A stretch of 64,000 bases of DNA, taken from positions 1,327,380 to 1,391,379 of the forward strand of contig NW_022985437.1 of NCBI RefSeq assembly GCF_010093595.1, written 5' to 3'. Both the position numbers and the translations under genes were made by a program. The stretch comes from Mytilinidion resinicola (taxonomy: Eukaryota; Ascomycota; Dothideomycetes; Mytilinidiales; Mytilinidiaceae). Within the stretch, counting starts at the first letter, position 1. Each line of letters opens with the position of its first letter. The notes below the pieces were generated by a model. That model worked only from the letters and a program-made list of their open reading frames with translations. It was not told the DNA's origin and did no database searches. Positions 44,938-55,057 of the stretch are shown one piece after another.

Positions 44938-45323
44938 GTGACACTTTTGCAAGCCAGATACCACTGTGAAGGGTGCCCCCCTTGTCAAGCAACTGACTAG
45001 CCAAAAGGTAGCTTATATCCTGCTGAATTGAACTTGACATCCATAAATCTAGGCCATTAGATATAGTTCTGCTTTCGTGTTACTTTTGACAGTCTGACAC
45101 CGCTGTCAGGAGTACCCCCGTTATTGGCCAGCTGACTGGTCAAAAGGAAACTGAAATCCCGCTGAATTGAACGTGGCATCGCATAAGTCCCAGCGCCTAG
45201 ATATAGCGCTGCTTTCGTAGCACTTTTGGAAGCCAGGCACCACCGCCAGGGGGGGCCCAGTTGTCAGGCGGCCGGCGAGTCAAAAAGGGAATCCAGATCT
45301 GGCTGCATCAAACTTGACATCGT
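44938..45323. repeat. three-copy direct tandem repeat, unit about 139-140 bp, third copy shorter
   Basis: Copies begin at about 44938, 45077 and 45217. Common blocks in order: (A/T)CACTTTTG or TTACTTTTG, AGCCAG(A/G), ACC(A/G)C(T/C)G, CCCC(C/G)TTGT, GACT(A/G)G(C/T)CAAAAGG, GCTGAATTGAAC(T/G)TG(A/G)CATC, and CTAGATATAG(C/T)(G/T)CTGCTTTCGT at the unit end. Copy 3 lacks the last block. Base changes between copies include many transitions. Confidence 0.85.
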
Positions 45324-45611
45324 GCTTGGACAATTGAAAAACCATGGGGATATCCCAGCTAGTGGCAAATGAGTGTGCACAGACTTATGCTGGTCACTGT
45401 AAGGAGCTTGACGAAAGAAACAACACTGTTGCAGATGAAATCGATACAGCATATCTTAGTTTGAAATGGAGAAGAAAGTGACAGTGATACCTGTGCAGTA
45501 TCCTACCTAGACTCCTGGCCAAGGTAACCCAGCTACCTCTATAAACTCCGAATCATCGCTTGCTTTGCAAGATATTGACCCATAAACGCCTATGTACGGA
45601 AAATAAGGCCT
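45324..45611. other. 3' flank of UBC6-type gene
   Basis: Spacer to the 3' end of the minus-strand E2 gene; no gene seen. Confidence 0.4.
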
Positions 45612-46542
45612 TCAAATGACCTTGCGCAGAACCATGAACAAAATAGCAGCTATGAGACCATATATCGCATGGTCTATCCAAGCTGGTGAAGCTTCGGCCG
45701 ATTGCTGAGTGGCTATTTGGGGAAGCTGTATCGTCCGCGCTGGCGGGGGCGGTAATGTGACTCTTGGTGACGAAGCAACGGGCGCCGAAGGTCGAGGTGA
45801 GGGTTCCGATGTTACAGGTGGTGTTGTCTCCGTAGCCCGTTCTTTCCCCTTCGACTCCTTAGTCTCGCTCTTCGAAGCAGCGTCGCCTCCCTCAGCAACC
45901 CTATTCAGCTCGTCCCGATATGCCAGCCGTAGCTCTTCCGGAACAACCTCCTCAGTCTTCTCCCCTCCCATCTCCTTGACCGTCTCCTCCCTCTCCTTCA
46001 TGATCTCCGCATTGCTCTTCCCGCACGCCGCACACTTCCACTCCACACTCTCCACAGCCATCTTCTTCCGCGCTTGCTCGTTGCACTCAATCCCGCCAAC
46101 CTGCCCTTTCGCATCCGTATCCATGAAGCTCCGGATAGCAACCATAGCAGTGCGGATGCCCCAAGCTGGCTGCCACGTCTCCTCGTGGTGTCCGCTGATG
46201 CTCAGACAGATCTCGCGGTTGACCTCAAAGCGGCCGGTTGGGGTGAGGAAGCGGAAGGATGGCGGGCGGAGTGGGTAGGTGGACGGGAGCACTATCCGGC
46301 CGTGGTAGAGGCCACCGTCATACGGCGAGGGCGCGGGAGGGCCGCGGAGTGTGAAGTGCCATTCGAAGAGGTTGTCTTCTAGAGGTTCGGCGTGGAGGTC
46401 GGATGAGGGGTTGGAGGCCAGCTCGGAGGCTTCTTTGACTAGAAGAATTGGTTAGCTAAGGTTGGAGGAGCTGGGACGGAGTATAGGTACGTATTCGCTT
46501 TATCGTGGGGTTCTTGGTGTTGAACTGTCCGCGAGTCGACAT
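45612..46542 (-). CDS. ubc6: tail-anchored ubiquitin-conjugating enzyme E2 (UBC6/UBE2J type)
   Basis: Two exons (46491-46542, 45612-46438), 292 residues. ER-membrane E2 acting in ER-associated degradation with Doa10-type ligases. The UBC fold covers about 1-160: STRGQFNTKNPTIKRIL across the splice, DNLFEWHFTLRGPP, SPYDGGLYHGRI, STYPLRPPSF, active-site Cys95 in NREICLSISGHH and ETWQPAWGIRTAM. UBC6-type enzymes have this CLSIS motif in place of the usual HPN. After it come a CAAC motif in a helical extension, a Ser/Pro/Thr-rich disordered linker and a single hydrophobic segment at the very end (IDHAIYGLIAAILFMVL), the tail anchor. Intact by all of these criteria. Confidence 0.95.
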
Positions 46543-47102
46543 GGTGGCGGTTGGCGAGGTGGGTTCGCGGCAAGGTGTGTTCGTGGCGAGATTCAAGACA
46601 TTGAAAGAGTCAGTTAGTTAAGGAAGCACCAACTAAGAGGCTGGGAGTGAATTGAGCTTGACTTGAGGACAGGTGTTTCACTGTCTACTTATCCCGGCGC
46701 GGTGTTGTTCGGCTGACGTTATTTCTGCATATCGGGTCTGTCCGGCTTGCCGTAGAATAGTGTAGATTTATCCCTCAGCCCATTTACTGGGAAGTCCATC
46801 TGGATTTGACATCGTTGTCATTTCAATTTCAATGAGATGTGCCTCTGCTTTAATAAAGCTTCCTCATATCTATGAGGAGCATCCACCATATCATGATCAA
46901 GTCTCGCTCTTCAAATATGAACGTCATCTCTGTTGCATCTTCTCTCGCTCTCCTTTTTCCCTGACCTTCTCGTCTGATCACATCCAAGGTAGCTCACGAT
47001 GAACAGCCAGCCAGTGCATAGAACTCGCCCTTTTTGTTGGAAACCGCACAACGAGGCAACCAACTGAACACTTCTGCCAGATTTTACTCTCGCCCTTTTT
47101 CT
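46543..47102. other. divergent spacer, UBC6-type to zinc-finger gene
   Basis: Promoters of both genes lie here in about 560 bases. T/C-rich near 47080. No gene. Confidence 0.5.
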
Positions 47103-48878
47103 ATGCGAGGCCACGCAGCCGTGTCTCAGCCTTGCATGTCACCGCCCTTTTCCTTCATGTATACCTTGGTAAAGCAGCGATCTTTTCTTGGCACGAAGTA
47201 TGAGTTTGCGGCCCTCCCATCAATTCCCTCCTCATCATTTCAGCCCACTTCCGAGCCAAACGTCACCTCGCCGCTTTTGAGAACCGGAACCATGCAACAA
47301 TCCGACCAGGCTGAACTTCAGCCACCGAACTCTTCTGGTTTAGCTTCCTGCAACACGGACAACATCCCGGAGTCTTGGTAAGCTTTTAAAAAACGACCTC
47401 TGCTAACAAAAGGGCGTGGTCTCTCAGCCTTATTTCAGATCTAGTTTGGCCAGTCCTGCAAGCTCACGAGCCGCATCCGCCGATTTTGTGGAGCCCGGTA
47501 ACCATTCCCGAAGCTCAACATTTCGAGCAACGTCACCCTCCTCCAAAAGATTCGTCGTACAGTCAATCATCAGGGACCAACGTATCTTCTGCTGTCCCCT
47601 ACCAGCATTTTTGGGGACCCGCACCACTGGATAGCGGAACATCAGACATTTTGAACGAGCCGTTTCCCAGCCTAGGGGGCTATCACGAATTCTGTCATTC
47701 CGACCAACGGCCAAATCATGCCGACTACCCAAGTAATTCCTATTACAATCATTCCTTCCAGCCTGTTGGGCCTCACGAGCCAGATACTTTTCTGCGTCCA
47801 TCGCAAAGTACCGATATACCCTTTGAGGTTGGAACGGTAATCTATCCTAACGTCGGCGCCAACCATACGGCATCCTTCGAAGCCAACAACAGCTCCACCG
47901 TGCAGAATAGGGCTCTAGATGCTCTCTTTGACTGGAATATAGGCGAGAACTCTGGACAGCTGTACCAAGGCGATCAGTATTCATCCAGCCAATATCAATA
48001 CATATCAAGTATTGTGACTGGCTCTTCTGACATCCAAGGAAGCCGTCTTTCTGACGGACAAGGGTGAGCTCAAACATGTCCGCCGCTCGATGGACACTAG
48101 CTTACCAGTTGAAAGGAACATCTCATCTCCACCCCTCGAAAATGCAGATATGTACTTGGACTCAACTGTGCCAACTGCTGCCGAAGCTAATTAGGATTCG
48201 CCACATCATGAACGTGGCTTGGTACGTTATCGGAGGTACCGGTGCTATCATCGCACATGCAAAGAAACCTTCTCTTGGTCTGGTCCGCGTGACCATCACG
48301 TTAGGGAGACCCACCCTAAGTTGAGGTTTCCATGCCACGAATGTACGGAAGAGTTGCTGTCTCCAATAGCATTAGGCGAACATGCTACAGAGATGAGCCA
48401 TGCAGCCTTTGCTTGTGATGCCGAAGACTGCCTGGCTACGTTCACACGTTTCGATACCTACGAACGGCACAAGAACCTCCACGAAGACGATGGCGAAAGG
48501 TTTCCTTGCTTCTATTGTCGCAAACATCGAGGCGCCAATGGTTTCAAACGCAAGGATCACCTGATGCAGCACCTGAGGAACTACCACAACATGGAGAAAG
48601 GCACTTCGAATGTGTTTGGTGGTAGATCCTGTCCCTATGAGGGTTGTCCCGAGTATAAATCTCCATCCTCCTTCCTGTCTGCGAATTCTTTCCGCAAGGT
48701 CTCCGATTACACCAAACATATGAAGAAGGTCCACGACGAATCAGAATTCTCATGCGCCGAGCCTGGCTGCGACCGTATTGGAGGCAAAGGGTACTCCCGC
48801 AGGCGTGACCTTGTCAAGCACCAACAGAAAGAACACGCCAAGGATGCGGTCTCAGGATCTGACGACGCTGAGGCTTGA
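47103..48878 (+). CDS. C2H2 zinc-finger protein
   Basis: A four-exon model keeps frame: 47103-47377, 47428-48063, 48116-48151, 48236-48878 (529 residues). The intron before exon 4 (48152-48235) removes the in-frame TAG at 48192 and joins NADMYRC into the first finger. N-terminal 320 residues are Ser/Pro/Asn/Gln-rich and disordered. The C-terminal 210 hold about five C2H2-like units: YRCYHRTCKETF...HHVRETH, FPCHECTEELL, FACDAEDCLATF...HKNLH, FPCFYCRKHRG...HLRNYH with SCPYEGCPEYK...HMKKVH, and FSCAEPGCDRIGG...HQQKEH. This suggests a nucleic-acid-binding nuclear protein; target unknown. The start codon is uncertain (other ATGs at 47137 and 47158), and exon 3 could begin at 48101. Confidence 0.78.
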
Positions 48879-49582
48879 GTCGAGCTCCCTGCAGGACTAG
48901 GACGTCTGTCTGCGTACACGTCCTTGCCACTGCTTGCTTGTGTGCCTTTGATATATTTTCAGAGATCTGGATGAAATTTCATTGTACCTTCTTGGCCTAT
49001 CTGTTACCTTGTGGGGCTGCCCCACGTGTTGGAAATCAAAAAGAGGCAGTTTCACGTGGTCAAGGTGGTGGGGAATTTGGAAATGCTTCAGAGTGGGTAC
49101 CTCAGGTGGTGGTATATGATTTTGCACAGAATGTCCCAGTCCTCTGTGAGGGAAGTTTTTTTTGTGTTGTAAGGAAACCCGTTCTAAATCTCTCTTTTCC
49201 CTTGATTTCCTCGTATTTCACTTTCGTTAAGAGCTCACCCGAAACCAAATTACAGTAACGAACAATGATATCATATCTGTTTTTCCTTCTTCTCTCTTCA
49301 CTCTTCATTTGATCTAAAAGGAGTGACGGCTTGTCCTGATCCCAAAATCAGTAACGCTTATTTCGGTCTTTGCAAGTCTCTTTTCGTAACTAGTCGTTCT
49401 TTCACTACATAGATGAGCAATGAATTGAAACCTTTCCCGCTCACTTCTTTTTCACCTCATCAAACAACGCGCTCGACATAAGTACAACCTCAGCTCAAGC
49501 TCGAGTAGCTTGAACCTACTCACCCTCCACACTTCTCACCCAACCCTCAACCACCAAATCGTCGACTGAACCCATCTCAGCC
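48879..49582. other. intergenic, zinc-finger to RING gene
   Basis: About 700 bases. A T7 run near 49158 and a pyrimidine-rich stretch before the next ATG. No gene supported. Confidence 0.5.
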
Positions 49583-50167
49583 ATGCCTTCCAGCCTCCCT
49601 TCCAACTCCGAGGACTTTCTCGAACACAACCTCACCAACATCGACGCCAGCAATCTCGCACTACTAGACGAGTGCTACATCTGTCACGAAGAACTCGGCA
49701 CAAACCATCCAGCCAGTCAAATCACCGGCATCCCCGATTGCAGTCATGTATTCGGCCACGATTGCTTAGTTGCATGGATCTCCAGCAGCAACGTCAACAA
49801 CAACACATGCCCTATGTGCCGAACGATCCTTTACACAAAAGCCCTGCCGTCAGTAGATGAGATTGTCCGCCTGACGGCTTCCCTACGAAGACTGGTGGCT
49901 CGCATGGAGACGCTGGAGGGCATGGTGGATACGGCTACGCGTCTCGGAGAAGAAGGTCGCGAGGAGCGTAGGCAGCAACGGCGCACGGCTCAGCGAACGG
50001 AAGGGGAGCTTCAGCGGCAGATCGAGGAGCTTCAGCGGCAGGGCCAGGAAGCTCGCCGGACTGAAGGAGAGGCTCGGCGGGGGGCACAGGAGATTCGGGA
50101 GGTTGGACGCACTCTGCTTCTTGAAGTTGCTCGGTTGCGACAGCAACGTGATGCTGATCTCGATTGA
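49583..50167 (+). CDS. RING-finger protein with coiled coil
   Basis: Intronless, 194 residues, probably an E3 ubiquitin ligase. The RING spans about residues 31-80: CYICHEELG, then DCSHVFGHDCL, WI and NTCPMCRT. The Cys/His order is C-x2-C ... C-x-H ... H/C ... C-x2-C; the central HVFGHDC has unusual spacing but matches many fungal small RING proteins. Behind it comes a long amphipathic helix, residues about 95-190, with LRRLVARMETLEGMVDTATRLG and imperfect QRTEGELQRQIEELQRQGQE / ARRTEGEARRG repeats, giving an extended coiled coil. Cytosolic; no membrane helix. Partners unknown. Confidence 0.85.
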   Translation: MPSSLPSNSEDFLEHNLTNIDASNLALLDECYICHEELGTNHPASQITGIPDCSHVFGHDCLVAWISSSNVNNNTCPMCRTILYTKALPSVDEIVRLTASLRRLVARMETLEGMVDTATRLGEEGREERRQQRRTAQRTEGELQRQIEELQRQGQEARRTEGEARRGAQEIREVGRTLLLEVARLRQQRDADLD

Positions 50168-50585
50168 GCGATGAAGCTACCTGGTGAGCTTTGAGTAGCT
50201 CGCAAGGCACTCGACACTTCCCTTGCGGCTAAAGTTTGTGGCGCCGAATTTTCATCGACACTGAGGCTCACTACTTGAGTCAGCACACGAGATAGTCGTC
50301 ATCTGGTCACTTCACGAGGTGACGGTTTACGAGGGACGGAAGCACTCGTGGCGACGGCTCATGCGAAAGGCTTGAATATGGCAACGACAATGATATACTT
50401 CTTAGCAGTCGAAAATGAAACTACGGGGTATCATTATACTTCAGTAACCCACACCGATGTACCATCTGCCAGCGCTCTAACCCCTGTGAATGCCTTCAGG
50501 AAAACGCTAGAATCGTAATGAGCCTCGACGTCTCATATCTACTATCAAAACAAAACACCTCAAATATGTGTGGACGATGTTGCCG
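50168..50585. other. convergent intergenic
   Basis: Spacer between the 3' ends of the RING and heme-oxygenase-like genes. No gene. Confidence 0.45.
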
Positions 50586-51725
50586 TCAAAGTATACGGTC
50601 AGAGCCCATAAACAAGTAAACCGCAAGCCATGCCACGCAGCCGAGGCTGAGGACCACTGTGGACACATCTGGACTTTGCAGCCATCGTGAGTGTAGAAAC
50701 CCGGAGCTGCCGACGTCTTGCACCTCTTTGCGCCTTGCCGTCTCCTTCGTTTTCTGAGCAGCTTCAACGGCAGCTGCTTTTTCAAGATTAGTCGCCAGCA
50801 GCTCATCCAGCTCTTCCACAAGACCAACACTATAGCGGAATATCTCTTGCGATTCCTGGATGACATCCTCCCTCTCCTGCGGAGTGAAAAGCTCCTCAGC
50901 AGCAGCGAGTCTGCTCTTAAACTCCGCCTTGATATCCTCCCCATCATCCAACCCGGGGAAGCAAAGGAACGACAACCCAGCCTCATCCAACGGCACAACT
51001 TCCTTCTTCTCCGCCTCTCCACCACTTTGAGCCCCGCCCTTCCGCCAAAACTCCTCTCCACCCTTCCTCAACTCCCCACGAATCCAGCGCCCGCCCGAGA
51101 ACACAGCCATGTAGTAGCACCACGCATACGCCACCAGCACATGCGGCTTCTTCCCCACCGCCTTCCGGATATGCGCGCAGTACTCCTGCACCTTGGCGCC
51201 CGGGAACTGGGACAGCGAGACCGAGAGATCGGTGCTGCTGAGCCTAGTCAGCGTCTCTAGATCCTTGCGCAGGCGGCTGGAGCGCGCGAGGCCGGCTGGG
51301 CGCAGGGAAGCGAGGAACGCGAGCATGCGCGGGGAGGGCCGCGGGAAAGGCGGCGACGCGTTTTCGGGGTCGGAGTCGGTATCGGCGTCCCAGGGGTCGA
51401 CGAGGAGGAAAGAGAGGAGCGGGGAGGTGGGGGTGCCTTGCTGGGTGGAGAGGGCGAGATCCTGCCAGAGGGACTCGAAGGTTAGGTAGACGTGGGCGAA
51501 GTGGAGGAGGCCGGTGGTGTAGAGCTGTGGCGAGGCGGTGTGGGGAGGGAGGCAGAGCGGGAGGCGCGAGGTTATGAGGCGGTTGAGGTTGGTGTGGAGA
51601 GATCTGGAGGATTGGGGTGTTAGAATGGGTGGGTTTGAGGGGTGCTGGCTGGGAGCTTCAGCGTACCTCGATGCTGCGTTGATCTCTCCGGGCAAGCTAG
51701 CTGCTGGGACTGGATCTTTCGCCAT
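50586..51725 (-). CDS. heme-oxygenase-like protein with C-terminal membrane anchor
   Basis: Two exons (51667-51725 and 50586-51603), 358 residues. The 63-nt intron has no stop and length divisible by three, so the unspliced frame also looks open; GTACGC donor, CTAAC branch and CAG acceptor show it is an intron, and its removal restores EINAASRSLHTNLNRLI. Heme oxygenases cleave heme to biliverdin, iron and CO. H23 sits at the place of the proximal heme ligand, and HVLVAYAWCYYMAVFSGGRWIR corresponds to the GDLSGGQ-type distal helix, in divergent form. A C-terminal hydrophobic segment (TVVLSLGCVAWLAVYLFMG) anchors it, probably in the ER, as in human HO-1 and yeast Hmx1. Enzymatic activity is inferred. 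Confidence 0.85.
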   Translation of the reverse strand: MAKDPVPAASLPGEINAASRYAEAPSQHPSNPPILTPQSSRSLHTNLNRLITSRLPLCLPPHTASPQLYTTGLLHFAHVYLTFESLWQDLALSTQQGTPTSPLLSFLLVDPWDADTDSDPENASPPFPRPSPRMLAFLASLRPAGLARSSRLRKDLETLTRLSSTDLSVSLSQFPGAKVQEYCAHIRKAVGKKPHVLVAYAWCYYMAVFSGGRWIRGELRKGGEEFWRKGGAQSGGEAEKKEVVPLDEAGLSFLCFPGLDDGEDIKAEFKSRLAAAEELFTPQEREDVIQESQEIFRYSVGLVEELDELLATNLEKAAAVEAAQKTKETARRKEVQDVGSSGFLHSRWLQSPDVSTVVLSLGCVAWLAVYLFMGSDRIL

Positions 51726-52756
51726 GAGTGCTATAATGTTCGGGAAGCTTTCTACAGGCTGTAGCGGGAGAGTCGTCGGAGGTTGATTTGCACAAAGAGA
51801 ACGCAGGAGCGGGCGAGGGTGTACTGCTACCTATATGTCGGTAGCATCAGGCCCAGGCAAACATGTTGGCAACCAGGGTGTATTCGGGAGCCTGGCAGGC
51901 CAGCAGACAGCATCAGGCGACGTCGAAGGTGCTGCGGAATATGGGTGACTGGGCCACCCGCCCGTAGATGCATCACGCCTTCAGGGCACTAAGACATGCA
52001 AAGTAGATAAGCCAATGTCGAATACATTAGTCTTGTGTATAGTGATCATCGGAAGCAACGGCCGGCGTTGTTCCAAGACGAGAGTAGGAACATCCTGAAG
52101 ATCCAGAGATGAACGGTCAACGATACGAAGTCGTGAATTGTGGCTTGGGACCTAGCAACGGTCATTGCCGCTGATCTGTTAGCTGATTATACTACGTGAC
52201 AGCGATGCCTTCTCGTGAAACGCATCGCGCTACCAACTTCTTCACTTCGAAATGCCTCGATGTCCAATTATCTGGGTAAGTCCTTGCGGGGAGAGCTACT
52301 CGGATCTGTGGTCTGGAGCGTTAATGCTCGTAGTTATGACTCATTTAAACATGTATGTAGAGTTATGTCGGTATGCTACTAGAGATTTTTGCCAGTAATG
52401 CTTCTTTACATGTTATTTCATATCATTTTAGAAGCTCATCTCATTAATATCTATGCAGGACACAATAACGACGAAGCCTCTTGAAATGCAGAGTTGCAAT
52501 ATTCCTTTACGGGCATTGGATACCGTCGAGTAGCACATGGGTGGCTGTTCTTATCGACCAAAGTCCATTTCCATATTCATTCAACCCCAGCGACATGACA
52601 CGAAACGGACTCGTGACAGCGTGTGTTTGGCAACCTCAGTCGTCATCACGTTTTCTCTTCTAACGCCAGCATGAGCTGGCAGATAGCTACCGTCCTCGGT
52701 CTCGTTTGCGGCGAACACCAAGCCACGCGATCGCCAGGCCCCTGAGACTGACACTC
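51726..52756. other. intergenic
   Basis: About 1 kb. Only short frames without features; a CATAAAAG element near 52756 is a weak TATA candidate for the next gene. Confidence 0.45.
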
Positions 52757-52870
52757 ATAAAAGGGCACACGGTTGCAAACCCGCTTCTTTTCATCTTCAT
52801 CTCCTGCGCCTCTCAACTGTCAACCTAAGTCCAGCGTGAAATATTCTGCCCTTCGATTATTCCCCAAAAC

Positions 52871-53291
52871 ATGGCGAATTGGTATGACCATCGCAACTCC
52901 AACTATTGGGGCTATGATCCAAATCTATACAACTCGACGCACCTGTACAGACTTGGGGGGCGGAGGTCGAAATCATCAATACTATGGAGGCCATTCTTCA
53001 GACTTTTATACCCCATATCGTTCCTCCCGCGGAACCTTTACTAACGGCGGAGGCGTTGGTACGGAAGACCACAAACGAATCGCAGAGCTATCTATCAAGG
53101 ATACAGAGAAGCGCGTGAGGGAACACCAGTCGTATTGTGATAGGGCAGGATATTCTATTGGGGTGGCTAAGCAGAATATGGAGTTGGCGAAGAGGTATCT
53201 TCGCGAAGGGAATCGGAAAAGTGCAGCTCGTATGTACTGCAAAGTATCTGAAGGTCTGAACCTGGATCCACCAAAGGCCCCCAGAAGATAG
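52871..53291 (+). CDS. small Tyr/Asn/Gly-rich protein, apparent frameshift at a G run
   Basis: No family recognised. From the ATG at 52871 the frame reads ANWYDHRNSNYWGYDPNLY, rich in Tyr, Asn and Trp, and then ends soon after the G6 run at 52955-52960. The same composition (GGGGRNHQYYGGHSSDFY) continues in the next frame and runs on to the stop at 53289, through a helical part with KDTEKRVREHQSYCDRAGYS and AKQNMELAKRYLREGNRKSA. One G fewer in the run would join both. If the second frame is used alone, it could start at the ATG at 52884 with about 135 residues. I found no intron that reconciles the frames. Confidence 0.5.
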
Positions 53292-53747
53292 AACCAACCT
53301 ACTGGCAAACTAGAAACAAGGCACGGAAGTTGATGAAGTAGGCGTTAAGCTTTTCGGATTTAGAGAGCGATGCTACGTAATGCAACATATTTATTAATTA
53401 CCTAGAGTTCGGTGATTGACTATCTTGATGTTCGACGCAATATGCGTGAAAGCGAGACAGGAGACTATCGAATGAGTCAAAGCTTAAGCTAGAAAATATC
53501 AGGAGGCCGTGGATTATTGAGGCGAGATGAAAGTCCAAGAAATGTGACATGCAAATATTTGCGCTGGTTCGAGCAAGTTTCAACCTTTTCAAGTTTTCTT
53601 CTCTTGATCACACTACAAAAAAAGTGGATGGCCTGTTTGCTGGTGTCGTGTACATGGAGCCCCTATCATGATGAGTGAGGCGGGAATGCGTCCTATAAGT
53701 AGACCCCGCAGGCTGGTTCTCTTTCCGTTGCAGAGAGTTTGTGAAAA
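53292..53747. other. intergenic
   Basis: About 450 bases between two small plus-strand genes; AT-richer than the flanks. No gene. Confidence 0.45.
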
Positions 53748-54128
53748 ATGGATACTCCAAGCCATAGCCACACTGAAGGGAGCTTCATAGCCGACCAAGC
53801 TCAACATTCCATCGAACTTCAGCGCGATCACTCTGATAGCGAAGCAGAGGATACAAGATCAACAACTAAGGAGGGCCAGCTCGACCTTCTAGTACAATTC
53901 GCGCTAGAGCTAGCTGAGTTGACTTCCAGGGCAGCAAATGTCCAGTATATGATGGAAGCAATAGTCGAAAGGCTTGCTACACTACAAGAATTGGTAGAAA
54001 GACTGTATCGTGACAAGCGTGACGGTACCCGGGAAGAAGTAACTTCAGATGCTGCGGAGGCGGCGAGAGAGGGAGCTCTACCAGAGGTGGACGAGAAATC
54101 TGAAAACCTAGATACAGACCTCAAATAA
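53748..54128 (+). CDS. small acidic coiled-coil protein, unknown
   Basis: Intronless frame of 126 residues from the ATG at 53748 (context AAAAATGG). No homology recognised. The first 45 residues are polar, with His, Ser, Asp and Glu; residues about 45-95 form an amphipathic helix (LLVQFALELAELTSRA, MMEAIVERLATLQELVERLY) with leucine spacing of a coiled coil; the tail is acidic. Its stop is only 27 bases from the 3' end of the convergent hydrolase gene, so their 3' UTRs overlap. Reality rests on composition and clean start only. Confidence 0.5.
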   Translation: MDTPSHSHTEGSFIADQAQHSIELQRDHSDSEAEDTRSTTKEGQLDLLVQFALELAELTSRAANVQYMMEAIVERLATLQELVERLYRDKRDGTREEVTSDAAEAAREGALPEVDEKSENLDTDLK

Positions 54129-54155
54129 GGATATACGAGTTCTCGCATTTGATGC

Positions 54156-54777
54156 TCAGGGTTTCCAATCTTCCCAAGGAATAGCTTTAGCACCCTGGTC
54201 GATGAGGTGCTTCTCTACATCCCTCTCGATCTCTTCCGCAGTCTTGCTTTTCCCATTGTAGGTCGAATGGGCCCCACTGAGCAAAGTGACTTTGAAACCC
54301 GCTGCCATCGCCCCCTCACAAGTCGACTTCACACAGCACTCGCTCTGTATACCAAATGCCACTAACTCCTCTACACCGTCCGCTTTGAGCTGCACCGCGA
54401 GCTCTGGGTTCGATTCAAACGTATCACCCGCAAAGTTCGTCAGCTCTTTTCAGCCTGAAATCAGATGAATCCTACTCACGAACACTCTTCGCAACAAGCC
54501 TCTCCTCCGCCACCCCTTCTATCGGCTTGAACACCAGCTCCCAAGGCACGCTTCCCTTAATCAGCACACCATCCTCCGGTTTCTCTTCATGCTGAACGAA
54601 AACGATTGTTAAATCAGAATCTTTGCTCTGGTCTCGTGCAGCTTCGATCTTCGCACGCGCGGTAGCGAGGATGGAAGTTCCGGCATCGAGAATGCGGACG
54701 GCGGCCGAAATTTCCGTTTGGGGGTTGAGAGCGAGATCGCGTTGGATGTCGATGACAAAGAGGGCGATGCGTGGCAT
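54156..54777 (-). CDS. isochorismatase-family cysteine hydrolase
   Basis: Two exons (54480-54777, 54156-54445), 195 residues, in the usual 180-210 range. The fold covers the whole chain. Catalytic triad candidates: Asp10 in LFVIDIQRD, a Lys in the region before VPWELVF (IKGSVPW), and nucleophile Cys137 in FGIQSECCVKST. The first exon ends at KSV and the second starts with QLTNFAGDTFESN, as expected for the family's N/SAF(x)T strand. Relatives hydrolyse nicotinamide, N-carbamoyl compounds or isochorismate; this subgroup in fungi is uncharacterised, so I give no substrate. Cytosolic. Intron GTGAGT...AAG with frame kept. Confidence 0.88.
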
Positions 54778-55057
54778 CGTGATTTAGTAGTCTAGTCTGA
54801 GGGTCTTCAACTTGGAAAGTGAAATTTTGGCCTGTTGGTGCTATAGATGGAATGAGTGTGGGAGCGAAGTCTTCAACACGTTGTCATGTGACTAACTTTG
54901 ACTCACAGGTGCATGAGCCTCGTATTCTGAACAGGGCTCCCGACTTGGCAGGCACTTCCCTACTTGGACAATTGGTGAAGAGATATGATGGAGGGCTTGA
55001 CACAACTGCGGAACGTAAAAGGATACTTTAGTGTCAATGGATTCTCTTATACGTGGC
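54778..55057. other. intergenic
   Basis: Upstream flank of the hydrolase and left flank of the duplicated element. No gene seen. Confidence 0.4.

Noticed and set aside
48192..48194. In-frame TAG in the zinc-finger gene, first read as a nonsense mutation
   Set aside because: A two-intron model removes it and rebuilds the first finger, so a pseudogene call is not needed.
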